Source: an uncultured Corynebacterium sp. (lineage in GTDB: Bacteria > Actinomycetota > Actinomycetes > Mycobacteriales > Mycobacteriaceae). From it: 64,000 bases of DNA. Below the pieces are notes generated by a model. The model was not told the origin of the DNA. It did no database searches and was given only the letters and a program-made list of their open reading frames with translations. This document shows, in pieces, positions 43,790 to 52,124 of this stretch; positions within the stretch are counted from its first letter, which is position 1; each line of letters opens with the position of its first letter. Position numbers and translations under genes: made by a program. Location of the stretch: the NCBI GenBank assembly GCA_943914355.1, contig CALUBS010000007.1:22335-86334 (forward strand). The letters run 5' to 3'.

Positions 43790-44551
43790 TTAATCTGCTG
43801 GGTTAAAGCCGTACTCTTCCCAGGCCTTATCAAAGTCATCGGCCAATAGGTCGAGGACCTTTTGTGCCTCTTCTGGGTGCTCAGCCTCGGCGGAGATTGC
43901 GCCTAGGATTTGGTTGGCAAACTTATCAGCATCCGGAATCTCGATAACCTCTACATTATCGCCAGCGGCCGTGGCGTCGGTGGAGTAGACCCAGCCGGCA
44001 TTGGCCTCACCGGAGACTACCTTGCCCAAAACGTCAGCGACCTGCTGCTCCTGGGAGGCGGGCTTTACGTCCAGGTTGTTTTCTTCGATGATCTGGGAAG
44101 AGATATCTCCGCAGGGAACCTGCGGGTCACAGATGACGAAGCGGTCTTCGTTCTGCAGATCCTCGATGGAGTGGATATTGCCCGGGTTGCCCTTCGGCAC
44201 GACCATCACCATGACGTTGGTGGCAAGCACCTTCGGGTCCTTGACGGTTCCGTCATTGATTGCCTTGTCCATGGTCTTTTTGGACGCGGTAAGCAGCAAG
44301 TCCGCAGGAGCGCCCTCGCTGAGCTTATTGACCAAGTCGGAAGAGCCGCCATTTTGGAACTCGAGGTTTACCGGGGCGTCGAACTCGGAAGCGCGCTTTT
44401 CCAGTTCATCGTTGATGACGCGGGTGGACGATGCAGCCAGTAGGTTCAAGCTGGTCTCCTCCGCATCGGAGGTAGTGGAGGTATCGGGAGAGCAGGCGGA
44501 GAGCGCCAGCCCGGTCGCAGCCACGGCGGCTGCGGCAAATTTCTTATTCAT
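43790..44551 (-). CDS. modA: Molybdate-binding lipoprotein
   Basis: This 253-residue solute-binding protein has a lipoprotein signal peptide (residues 1-20, lipobox LSAC). The ModA pattern is visible: LLAASSTRVINDELEK, FQNGGSSDLVNKLSEGAPADLL, VPKGNPGNIHSIEDL and ANAGWVYSTDATAAGD. ASS and the later Ser/Thr residues are those that bind the oxyanion. It is the first gene of the modA-modBC-arnR run, with the nitrite-reductase genes just upstream in the opposite direction. Confidence 0.9.
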   Translation of the reverse strand: MNKKFAAAAVAATGLALSACSPDTSTTSDAEETSLNLLAASSTRVINDELEKRASEFDAPVNLEFQNGGSSDLVNKLSEGAPADLLLTASKKTMDKAINDGTVKDPKVLATNVMVMVVPKGNPGNIHSIEDLQNEDRFVICDPQVPCGDISSQIIEENNLDVKPASQEQQVADVLGKVVSGEANAGWVYSTDATAAGDNVEVIEIPDADKFANQILGAISAEAEHPEEAQKVLDLLADDFDKAWEEYGFNPAD

Positions 44552-44635
44552 AGTGAATGTTCCGTGTTATGTAGGCAACTTAGTATGAGAGATGAAGTTA
44601 TCAGCACATAGCCTATCGATTGGCACGGAAATACA

Positions 44636-44896
44636 CTACGAAATTCGCGTGAACTTGATGTGATAGTCGTTTTCTTCTTCCTTGAGGTACGACAGCTCAA
44701 ATTTCTCCGCGCGCTCTTCTACTTCCTTGAGTAGGGGGAGGGGGTTGTGTGGGGCGATGAGGATCATGGCTTGGCCCACGTTCAGGGTGCCCAAAGCGCC
44801 GTGGATGGCACCGTGACGCACGGCGTGGGGGATTTCGGTCGCGTTGAGCGTGGGGATGGAGTTCTGCTGGGAAGAATCGGTGATGGGAAGTTCCAT
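44636..44896 (-). CDS. DUF2249 domain protein
   Basis: The 86-residue protein shows the DUF2249 pattern LNVGQAMILIAPHNPLPLLKEVEERAEKFELSYL ending in DYHIKF (split here for clarity: APHNPLPLL is the hallmark His/Pro region). DUF2249 proteins often accompany nitric-oxide or nitrite metabolism genes, as here. ATG 44896 is chosen (AAAGGATG about 10 bases upstream); 44908 is an alternative. The much longer open frame reaching 45304 is only the antisense of the membrane protein gene. It is divergent from the nitrite-reductase operon with 69 bases between starts. Confidence 0.8.
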   Translation of the reverse strand: MELPITDSSQQNSIPTLNATEIPHAVRHGAIHGALGTLNVGQAMILIAPHNPLPLLKEVEERAEKFELSYLKEEENDYHIKFTRIS

Positions 44897-44952
44897 GGTG
44901 AGGATCATCCTTTCGGAGGTGGGGTGAGGTTTTACCTTGCCACCAATATTAG

Positions 44953-44958
44953 TACGAT
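44953..44958 (+). promoter_or_regulatory. -10 box of the nitrite-reductase operon (leaderless)
   Basis: TACGAT is followed by 7 bases and GTG 44966. The same TACGAT-N7 arrangement is found before the SGNH hydrolase gene at 9443. Confidence 0.45.
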
Positions 44959-44965
44959 TAAAGCC

Positions 44966-46042
44966 GTGATAAATAATAGGCTCGCGCACCGCTTCTTCTT
45001 CCTTGCCTGCGCGGGGCTGTCCTTGCTGGTTGGGCTCGCCGCCGGGGCATCCCTGCTCGGCGTGGGTTTCTCGCCGGCTGCCTCCGTCGCCGCCGATCAT
45101 GGCCCCTTGATGGTCTTTGGCTTTGTCGGCGGCGCTATCGGGCTGGAGCGCGCCGTCGCCGTGAGCACGCGGTGGGCCTGGACAGGACCCATCTTCCACG
45201 TCGCCGGTTTTGTGGGCATCGTGGCCGGCCTGCCGCGGCAGGTTCCGGCGTTGTGTTTTGCCGCCGGCTTCATCGTGCTGGGGTTTATCTATGCCACCAT
45301 CCACCGGCGCCAGCCCGCCCTGGCCATCATCGTGCAGGCCACCGGCGTCATCGGCGGGGTAGCGGCGGCGCTGCTGTGGGCCATGGAGCCGGCCTTTTCT
45401 ACTGCGATGCCGCTGTGCGTGCTCTACGTGGTGGCGACGATCATCGGCGAGCGCATGGAGCTTGCCCGCATCACCATGGCCGGCACGCAGGCGGAAAAGC
45501 GGATTACGCTGTGGGTTTTGGGGTTGGCGGCGCTCAGCGTGGTCTATATCCTCTCCCCGGCAGTGGGCTATCGCGCGATGGGCGCGGGGCTTATCGGCGT
45601 TGCGGTTTCTACCGTGCGCGTGGACGTGGCGAAGAACCTAGTGCGCTCGCGCGGGCTGCCGCGCTATTCCGCCGCGTGCATGCTCGCCGGGTATTTTTGG
45701 TTGGCCCTCGGCGGCTATTTCTGGCTGCTCTATGGCGAAAGCTCGGGCTTTGCCTACGATGCCTCGGTGCACGCCATCTTTTTGGGCTTTGTCATGTCCA
45801 TGATTTTTGCCCATGCCCCCATCATCATTACCTCCGTCATCCGCCGCCGCTTGCCTTACCACCCGGTGCTTTTCCTTCCCGTGGCGGTCCTGCACGGCGG
45901 GCTGGCGTTGCGCATTCTTGCCGATGTCGCCCGCCACACCGTCGCCTACCAGGTAGGTGGGCTGACGACCCTCGCCGCCGTCTTGGTTTTCCTCGCCTGC
46001 GGCATTACTTTGACGGTGAAGGAGACCCGCCGTGCACATTAA
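44966..46042 (+). CDS. NnrS-like polytopic membrane protein
   Basis: The protein of about 358 residues has around 11-12 hydrophobic segments. Conserved His-bearing helices include AADHGPLMVFGFVGGAIGLE, DASVHAIFLGFVMSMIFAHA and LPYHPVLFLP, reminiscent of NnrS-like haem/copper membrane proteins linked to nitric oxide. It begins with GTG 44966, which has no ribosome binding site but a -10 box 7 bases before it. The frame is open far upstream but only through the DUF2249 antisense. The next gene overlaps its stop by 11 bases. Exact function unknown; a role in NO handling is inferred from context. Confidence 0.65.
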   Translation: MINNRLAHRFFFLACAGLSLLVGLAAGASLLGVGFSPAASVAADHGPLMVFGFVGGAIGLERAVAVSTRWAWTGPIFHVAGFVGIVAGLPRQVPALCFAAGFIVLGFIYATIHRRQPALAIIVQATGVIGGVAAALLWAMEPAFSTAMPLCVLYVVATIIGERMELARITMAGTQAEKRITLWVLGLAALSVVYILSPAVGYRAMGAGLIGVAVSTVRVDVAKNLVRSRGLPRYSAACMLAGYFWLALGGYFWLLYGESSGFAYDASVHAIFLGFVMSMIFAHAPIIITSVIRRRLPYHPVLFLPVAVLHGGLALRILADVARHTVAYQVGGLTTLAAVLVFLACGITLTVKETRRAH

Positions 46043-47231
46043 TGACATCTCCCTGGCCGCCCGCAGCCGCTGGCACATCCTTACCGCCGCGCTTATCGGT
46101 GCGTGGGTATTCATCGGCATCGGCATCAATGTGGCGGGTCACCTGGGCGCGCCCGTGGTGTGGTGGGATCTCATCCACCCGCTGACCATCGGCGCGCTGA
46201 CCACGGCCATCGTTGTATTTTCCACCCACTTCACCGAGGCGCTTACACGCACCGCCAATAACGGATACCGGGGCGTGGGCGCACGCGTGGTACTCATCCA
46301 GGTGGGCCTTGTCCTGCTCATTATCGATCGCGCCGGATATGACTGGGGCCTGCTTGCCGATGCCGCCTCCCTCCTCATCATCGCCGCCCTTGCCTGGCAG
46401 CTCGCCTTTACTTACACGCGCTTGCGCGGATCGCTTTCTGGTTCGTTTGCGGTGACGGTGCCGTTTTATGCGGCCGCATCCATCTTCATGATTGCCTCCG
46501 TGGTGCTGGTGATCTTAAGCGGCAATGGCGTAGGCAACTATTCCTTCCTGGTGGCCGCCCACTCGCGCGGCATGGTGTGGGGGTTTGCGTGGCTGACCAT
46601 CGTGGGCACCATCGTGACGCTCCTTCCCACCTTGTCCAGCACCGCGATTTCGCCCACCGCGCGCACCAGGTGTACGCGCGGGCTCATCGTCCACTGCACC
46701 GGGCTAATACTGACCATGGTCTGCGGCGCGGTGGGGTGGACGCGCGCGGCGGGCATCGCCCAGCTGCTCGTCGTGCTCGCCGCCATCATGATCATCCAAC
46801 CCGTCCTGGCCACCGTGCTGGGGCGCAACCCTCGGCTCACCACAGCATCGGTATCCGTTATCGCAGGACTGCTGTGGATGGTGGCCCTGTGCGCCGGCGA
46901 TGCCGTCGCCGCAGCGCTCGGCGCTTACCCGCGCGTCATCACGCTGTTTTTGGTTCCGGCCTTCATCGGCGGCGGCATTTTGCAGCTGGTCACCGGCGTC
47001 TTGCACCACCTCTTGCCCACGCTGGTGGGAGGCGGTCCTGCCAAGGTGCACCACGGCCGGGATACCGCGGACCGCGCCGGTTTTGCCCGACTCGTTCTCA
47101 TCAACCTCGGCGCCCTGCTGAGCCTTGTCAACGCCCTGCCTGCTGGGCTTATCCTCATGGGGATGGGCTTAGCATTAAACGTGCTTGCCGTGGGCCGCGC
47201 CGTCTACCAACAACAGAATCTGGAGAATTAA
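46032..47231 (+). CDS. Membrane protein of the nitrite-reductase operon
   Basis: The 399-residue protein has about 11-12 membrane helices. His-containing helices include LIHPLTIGALTTAIVVFSTHF, FLVAAHSRGMVWGFAWLT and LVTGVLHHLLPTLVGGG. From memory, such a domain is fused in front of copper nitrite reductases in some actinobacteria; here it is a separate protein just before NirK. It starts at a GTG overlapping the previous gene and its stop abuts the nirK ATG. It may pass electrons from quinol to NirK or bind haem; that is inference. Confidence 0.65.
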   Translation: MHINDISLAARSRWHILTAALIGAWVFIGIGINVAGHLGAPVVWWDLIHPLTIGALTTAIVVFSTHFTEALTRTANNGYRGVGARVVLIQVGLVLLIIDRAGYDWGLLADAASLLIIAALAWQLAFTYTRLRGSLSGSFAVTVPFYAAASIFMIASVVLVILSGNGVGNYSFLVAAHSRGMVWGFAWLTIVGTIVTLLPTLSSTAISPTARTRCTRGLIVHCTGLILTMVCGAVGWTRAAGIAQLLVVLAAIMIIQPVLATVLGRNPRLTTASVSVIAGLLWMVALCAGDAVAAALGAYPRVITLFLVPAFIGGGILQLVTGVLHHLLPTLVGGGPAKVHHGRDTADRAGFARLVLINLGALLSLVNALPAGLILMGMGLALNVLAVGRAVYQQQNLEN

Positions 47232-48614
47232 ATGCTTAGTGTTTCTTCCCCACAGCCACAGGATAAGCCGCCGGAGTCCGGCAACTCCCAATGGGCCTCG
47301 TGGTTACTTATCGGTATCGCGCTGGCCGCGGTAATCGCGCTCGCCCTAGTCAATACCACCTCTAAGGACTCCCAGCCATCAAGCTCTGTTGCCGAAGGTG
47401 AAACCCACACCATTGACGTAGAAGTCGATGGTATGGCCTTCGTCCCCAACCACGTTGATATCGATCCCGGCACCCACTTGGTGGTTAACTTCACCAATAC
47501 CGGGGACCAAGTCCACGATCTAAAGATTGGTGATGCCGAAACCGGCCGCGTCGATCCCGGCGATACCGTGCAGCTCGATGCCGGTGTCATCGAATCCAGC
47601 ATCGAAGGCTACTGCACCATTGCCGGTCACCGCCTGCAAGGTATGACCTTTGACGTCAACGTGGACGATTCCGCGCCAAGCACCGGCGGGCACGATCACC
47701 ACCATGCCGTGGCAGGGGCATCCAACCCGCACGTTGATGTTCCGAGCGCCGCCGAGCTTGGCGCCTCCCGCGAAGGTTTTAAAGCCCATGACGCCTCCCT
47801 CGCGCCAGCGGCCAATACCACCACGCATGAAGAAACCTGGTCTATGACCGAGGAAATCGTTGAGGTAGTCCCCGGCGTCAAGCAGATGCAATGGCTCTTT
47901 AACGGCCAAGCGCCCGGGCCGACGCTACGCGGCAAGGTGGGCGATAAGTTCAAGATCACCATCAAGAACGAGGGCAGCATGGCCCATTCCATCGACTTCC
48001 ACGCCGGTGAGGTCAGCCCGGATGAAAACATGAAGTCCATCCAGCCCGGGGAAGAACTGACCTACGAATTCACCGCGAATCGCGCCGGTATTTGGATGTA
48101 CCACTGCTCAACCGCCCCGATGTCCCTGCACATCGCCAACGGCATGGCCGGCAACGTCATCATCGATCCACCAGATCTCAAGGACGTGGATGCCGAGTAC
48201 AACTTCATCGCCAACGATGTCTTCCTCGGCGAGGAAAAGACCGGCGCCGATGCCCAGCGCGTAGCCGATGGCGAGTTCGACCTCATGGCCTTTAATTACT
48301 ACCCCAGCCAGTACGACGTCGATCCCATCAAGGCCAAGGTAGGCGATACCGTTCGCCTGTGGATCCTGAACGTCGGCCCCGATCAGCCGCTTAGCTTCCA
48401 CGTGGTGGGCGAGCAATTCGATACTGCCTACAAGGAAGGCGCCTATCTCATCAAGGACGAGGAAAAGACCGGCTCGCAGGCCTTCGACCTACTTCCCGCG
48501 CAAGGCGGGTTTGTGGAAATGACCTTCAACGAGCCCGGAACCTATTCCTTTGTCAACCACATCATGACCAACGCGGAAAAGGGACAGCACGGCAAGTTCG
48601 TCGTTACCGAATAA
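47232..48614 (+). CDS. nirK: Copper-containing nitrite reductase with extra N-terminal cupredoxin domain
   Basis: The 460-residue protein has an N-terminal membrane anchor (residues 23-41) followed by an additional cupredoxin domain (about 55-145) with type 1 copper ligands H95, C128, H133 and M138. After a His-rich linker (GGHDHHH) comes the two-domain NirK/AniA core. Its type 1 ligands are H252, C292, H300 and M305, its type 2 ligands are H257, H291 and H443, and the catalytic pair is D255 and H390. All expected residues are present, so it should be active in reducing nitrite to NO outside the membrane. The start abuts the preceding gene; a hairpin repeat downstream probably terminates it. 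Confidence 0.88.
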   Translation: MLSVSSPQPQDKPPESGNSQWASWLLIGIALAAVIALALVNTTSKDSQPSSSVAEGETHTIDVEVDGMAFVPNHVDIDPGTHLVVNFTNTGDQVHDLKIGDAETGRVDPGDTVQLDAGVIESSIEGYCTIAGHRLQGMTFDVNVDDSAPSTGGHDHHHAVAGASNPHVDVPSAAELGASREGFKAHDASLAPAANTTTHEETWSMTEEIVEVVPGVKQMQWLFNGQAPGPTLRGKVGDKFKITIKNEGSMAHSIDFHAGEVSPDENMKSIQPGEELTYEFTANRAGIWMYHCSTAPMSLHIANGMAGNVIIDPPDLKDVDAEYNFIANDVFLGEEKTGADAQRVADGEFDLMAFNYYPSQYDVDPIKAKVGDTVRLWILNVGPDQPLSFHVVGEQFDTAYKEGAYLIKDEEKTGSQAFDLLPAQGGFVEMTFNEPGTYSFVNHIMTNAEKGQHGKFVVTE

Positions 48615-48636
48615 AGCGTTGCCAACCCCACCCCGT

Positions 48637-48697
48637 CCTTCGCGCTCACCAGGGCACTGCCGATAGGTAGTTCCACCTCTCCCCGTGAGCGCGAAGG
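48637..48697. repeat. 61-bp palindromic repeat, copy 1
   Basis: The arms CCTTCGCGCTCAC (48637-48649) and GTGAGCGCGAAGG (48685-48697) are exact inverse repeats with starts 48 bases apart. Flanking AACCCC and GGGGTT extend the stem, and TTCTTTATT follows, so it can also act as the nirK terminator. Confidence 0.8.
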
Positions 48698-48723
48698 GGC
48701 GGGGTTCTTTATTGCTAGCCTCT

Positions 48724-48784
48724 CCTTGGCGCTCACTGGGTGGAAGTATCTACGGGCGCACCGCCTTGCCGGTGAGCGCGAAGG
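48724..48784. repeat. 61-bp palindromic repeat, copy 2
   Basis: The arms CCTTGGCGCTCAC (48724-48736) and GTGAGCGCGAAGG (48772-48784) have one mismatch and the same 48-base arm spacing. The spacer shares GGTGGAA-TA-CTA with the reverse complement of the copy 1 spacer. Confidence 0.75.
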
Positions 48785-48845
48785 GCGCGTGGGAGGCGAG
48801 TGGTGGGTGCATGGGGAGCGCCGGAGTAAACGTAGACATAAGGAA

Positions 48846-48886
48846 ACCGCCGCGGGCCATCCAAATATTGGACAGCGCGCAGCGGT
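48846..48886 (-). terminator. Probable terminator of narKGHJI
   Basis: An imperfect stem lies just downstream of narI on the minus strand. ACCGC / GCGGT, CGCG / CGCG and TCCAA / TTGGA pair in register, and the distal arm is followed by TTTCCTT. Confidence 0.45.
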
Positions 48887-48905
48887 GAAAGGACCGAGGA
48901 ACTAC

Positions 48906-49685
48906 CTAGGCACCGTGGCCCGGGGTTTCTCCTTCCAATTGCTTCCGGTTGGAGCGGATAGGCTCCCACGCGGTATTGGAGCGCATCGGGGTGGTGCGCT
49001 CATCGCGGGAACGGTAGACCACGTACGGGCGGGTAACGTAGCCGACCGGCGCCGAGAACGCGTGGACAAGGCGGGTAAAGGGCCACACGGCGATGATGGT
49101 GAATCCGCAGAGGACGTGGACCTTAAATTGCCACGGGGCACTGGCCATGAGGTCTGGCTGGATGTTGAAGATCAACAGCTGGCGCAGCCACGGGGAAATG
49201 GTTTCGCGGTAGTCGTACCCGCCGGTGCCGGCGAGGTCAAAAAGCTGCAGGGTAAAGGTGGCAAAAGAACCCGATACCAGTGCGAGGCCGAGCAGCGCGT
49301 ACATGACCTTATCCGAGGTGGAGGTGGACAAGAATACGGAGCGGTTCTTTAGCCTGCGGTACAGCAAACCGGCAAAGCCCAGCAGGACCGCCAGAGCGGC
49401 GATGGAGCCGGGGATGGTGGCCAAGAGATGGTAGGCGTGGTCGCTGATGCCAACGGCCTGGGTCCAAGATTTGGGGAATGCCAAGCCCATTAGGTGGCCA
49501 ATGACCACGAAGACCATGCCCCAGTGGAAAAGCGGCGAGGATAAACGCAGCAGCTTGGATTCATAGATTTGGGAGGAGTGGGTGGTCCAGCCGAATTGGT
49601 CGGAACGCCACCGCCAGAAGATGCCCACAAAGAACGCCGCGATGGCTAACCACGGGAAGGCACCCCAGAGGAAGTTATCAAACAT
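48906..49685 (-). CDS. narI: Respiratory nitrate reductase gamma subunit (cytochrome b)
   Basis: This membrane subunit of about 259 residues carries the two b-haems that take electrons from menaquinol to NarGH. It has five membrane helices. Likely haem ligands are visible in LFHWGMVFVVIGHLMGL, SDHAYHLLATIPG and WQFKVHVLCGFTIIAVWPFTRLVH. ATG 49685 with AGGAG upstream is chosen; the open frame continues back into narJ. It is the last gene of narKGHJI. Confidence 0.93.
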   Translation of the reverse strand: MFDNFLWGAFPWLAIAAFFVGIFWRWRSDQFGWTTHSSQIYESKLLRLSSPLFHWGMVFVVIGHLMGLAFPKSWTQAVGISDHAYHLLATIPGSIAALAVLLGFAGLLYRRLKNRSVFLSTSTSDKVMYALLGLALVSGSFATFTLQLFDLAGTGGYDYRETISPWLRQLLIFNIQPDLMASAPWQFKVHVLCGFTIIAVWPFTRLVHAFSAPVGYVTRPYVVYRSRDERTTPMRSNTAWEPIRSNRKQLEGETPGHGA

Positions 49686-49695
49686 GATGTGGCTC

Positions 49696-50523
49696 CTAGA
49701 CGAGGTCTGGTTGGGTAGTGGGGAAGGGAAGGTCTGCAATGCCGACCATCTCGGCGGGTGGGCCGGTGCGGATGAGATCGACGTACTTTTGCGCGGTATC
49801 AGAATCGACTTCTGGAAGGGCCTTGCACAGCGCGACGATCAAGCTGACATACGGCGAACGCTCGCGGGCGAGGGCCGCGCGCAGCACCTCGATTCCTTCG
49901 CGGTAGCTGGCCACTAATTCGACGGCGCGCTCGTGCGTATCCCCCTCGCTCATGGCGAGGGCTTCGAGGACGACGCAGAGGTGATCAGGTAGCTCTGCAT
50001 CCGAAATCTCGAAGCCGAGCGATTCTAAATGCTGGCGGAAGGACAAAATGGCCATTCCACGCTGGCGGGTATCGCCAACAGCAAAGTAGGACAGGTACAG
50101 CGCGCAGCGTCGGCGCTGGTCAAAGGTCTCGACGTAGTGTTCTTTCAAGCCGCGGGGGCCGATGCTGCGGGCCCATTCGGCGAAGTTGATGAAGTCGGTG
50201 GCAATGGCCAGCGGCAGGTCATCTACTTGGTCTTCGACCGCGGAGAGGCGGTCAAAGATATCTTCGCCGGGGTAATTCAGCAGCACGGACACGGCCATGG
50301 CGACGATTCGCCGCTGGTCTTCAGTGACCTCGACCGGCGTGACAAATTCATTGGGGACTTGACCTGTGTGGGTGCGCAGCGTCTTTTCGACGTCCTTGGC
50401 ACCGCCCATGGAACCGATGCCAGCGGGTGTTCCGAATCCTGCCACGGGGGCATCGCCACCCTGCTGGGCCGATTGCCGCTGCAGGGATTCCTGGCGTTTG
50501 CGGAGTTTATCGAAGATATTCAC
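49696..50523 (-). CDS. narJ: Nitrate reductase assembly chaperone
   Basis: The 275-residue NarJ-type chaperone helps to insert the molybdenum cofactor into NarG and is not part of the final enzyme. The helical core includes VLLNYPGEDIFDRLSAVED, FDQRRRCALYLSYFAVGDTRQRG and LPDHLCVVLEALAM, with EREERSPYVSLI-like segments later (LARERSPYVSLIVALC). The start is GTG. A Gly/Ala-rich stretch of about 70 residues precedes the conserved fold, a little longer than in enterobacterial NarJ. It lies between narH and narI with short gaps. Confidence 0.92.
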   Translation of the reverse strand: MNIFDKLRKRQESLQRQSAQQGGDAPVAGFGTPAGIGSMGGAKDVEKTLRTHTGQVPNEFVTPVEVTEDQRRIVAMAVSVLLNYPGEDIFDRLSAVEDQVDDLPLAIATDFINFAEWARSIGPRGLKEHYVETFDQRRRCALYLSYFAVGDTRQRGMAILSFRQHLESLGFEISDAELPDHLCVVLEALAMSEGDTHERAVELVASYREGIEVLRAALARERSPYVSLIVALCKALPEVDSDTAQKYVDLIRTGPPAEMVGIADLPFPTTQPDLV

Positions 50524-50531
50524 GGCTTCAC

Positions 50532-52124
50532 CTACTTCCGCGGCGGGAACATGGCATCGGGGCGGTCGCCGCTCCAGGAGAGCAGCGAGACCTTACCTTG
50601 CGGTTCGGCGCCGTGGGTGCAGGCCTCGGGCGCGCCCATGCCAAGGTCGTGGAAGACGTCTTCGGAGGCCTTGGCTGGGTCCACATCGCCAAACGGATCC
50701 AAATCGGTAATGCCGCGCGGGGATTCCGGCGAGGCGGTGGGAATGACGTAGCGGTCATCGTATTTAGCGATGGACAACAGGCGGTACATGCCTTCCATGT
50801 CCCTGCCCGTCATACCGACTGCCTGGGCGATCTCCTCTTGCGGTTCGTTGCCCAGGTTGATATCGCGCATATACGAGCGCATAGCGACGAGCCGGCGCAG
50901 CGACTTTTCTACCGGGACGGTATCGCCGGCGGTAAATAGGCCTGCCAAGTATTCCAGCGGAATGCGCATATTCGATAGCGCCGAGAAGAGGATCTTGTGG
51001 TCCTCGCCGTCGTTGCCGGTTGCGGTCACCTTGTCAACGATGGGCGACAGCGGCGGGATGTACCAGACCATCGGCAGCGTGCGATACTCCGGGTGCAGCG
51101 GCAGAGCGACGCCGTACTTGAAGATGAGATCGTAAATCGGCGACTGCTGCGCGGCGTCGATCCAGGAGTGCGGGATGCCCTCGGCCTGAGCTGCGCGGAC
51201 AACCTCTGGATCGTGTGGGTCGAGCATGATCGACTTTTGGGCCTCGAAAAGGTCCTGCTCATTCTCGGTGGAGGCGGCCTCGGCGACACGGTCGGCATCG
51301 TAGAGGATGACGCCCAAGTAACGCAGGCGGCCCACGCAGGTCTCGGAGCACACGGTGGGCTGTCCCACCTCGAGGCGCGGGTAGCACAGCGTGCACTTTT
51401 CGGCCTTGCCAGTTTTGTGGTTGAAGTAGACCTTCTTATACGGGCAGCCGGATACGCACATGCGCCAGCCGCGGCAGCGGTCCTGGTCCACCAAGACGAT
51501 GCCGTCCTCGGTGCGCTTGTACATCGCACCGGAGGGGCAGGAGGATACGCAGGTCGGGTTCATGCAGTGCTCGCAAATACGCGGCAGGTAGAACATGAAC
51601 GAGTCTTCGATTTCCTTCTTGACCTCGAGGTTCATGTTGTGGAGCACGGGGTCATCGTCAAGCGTGGCAGTAGAGCCACCCAGGTTATCGTCCCAGTTGG
51701 AGGACCATTCGATCTTGCCGATGTCCCGGCCGTCGATCTGAGAGACCGGTTTGGCGGTGGGCTGGGTCTTCTGTCCCGCCTCGGCGCCCATGAGGTCCTC
51801 GTACTGGTAGGTCCAGGGCTCGTAGTAATCCTGGATGGTGGGCAGGTTGGGGTTGTGGAAGAGGGTGGCTAGCTTTTTGAGGCGCCCGCCGGCCTTGGGC
51901 TTGATCTTGCCAGACGCCGTGCGCTCCCAGCCGCCCTTCCACTTTTCCTGGTCCTCCCAGGTGCGCGGGTAGCCGAGGCCGGGGCGGGTTTCGACGTTAT
52001 TGAACCAGATGTACTCGGTGCCTTCGCGGTTGGTCCATGCCTGCTTACAGGTAACTGAACACGTGTGGCAACCAATGCACTTGTCCAGGTTCATGATCAT
52101 GGAGATTTGGGCCATGACTTTCAT
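50532..52124 (-). CDS. narH: Respiratory nitrate reductase beta subunit (iron-sulfur)
   Basis: The 530-residue electron-transfer subunit has all four cluster motifs: CIGCHTCSVTCKQAW near the N-terminus, CEHCMNPTCVSSCPSG, CRGWRMCVSGCPYKKV (Trp in place of one Cys, giving the 3Fe-4S centre), and KCTLCYPR ... CSETCVGRLRYLG. The start ATG overlaps the narG stop by one base (TAATG), so coupling is likely. MAQISM nine bases downstream is an alternative start. It passes electrons from NarI to NarG. Confidence 0.96.
   Translation of the reverse strand: MKVMAQISMIMNLDKCIGCHTCSVTCKQAWTNREGTEYIWFNNVETRPGLGYPRTWEDQEKWKGGWERTASGKIKPKAGGRLKKLATLFHNPNLPTIQDYYEPWTYQYEDLMGAEAGQKTQPTAKPVSQIDGRDIGKIEWSSNWDDNLGGSTATLDDDPVLHNMNLEVKKEIEDSFMFYLPRICEHCMNPTCVSSCPSGAMYKRTEDGIVLVDQDRCRGWRMCVSGCPYKKVYFNHKTGKAEKCTLCYPRLEVGQPTVCSETCVGRLRYLGVILYDADRVAEAASTENEQDLFEAQKSIMLDPHDPEVVRAAQAEGIPHSWIDAAQQSPIYDLIFKYGVALPLHPEYRTLPMVWYIPPLSPIVDKVTATGNDGEDHKILFSALSNMRIPLEYLAGLFTAGDTVPVEKSLRRLVAMRSYMRDINLGNEPQEEIAQAVGMTGRDMEGMYRLLSIAKYDDRYVIPTASPESPRGITDLDPFGDVDPAKASEDVFHDLGMGAPEACTHGAEPQGKVSLLSWSGDRPDAMFPPRK

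Noticed and set aside
44636-45304. Long version of the DUF2249 gene (222 residues)
   Set aside because: Only the last 86 residues match DUF2249; the rest is antisense to the NnrS-like gene and has a composition unlike protein.
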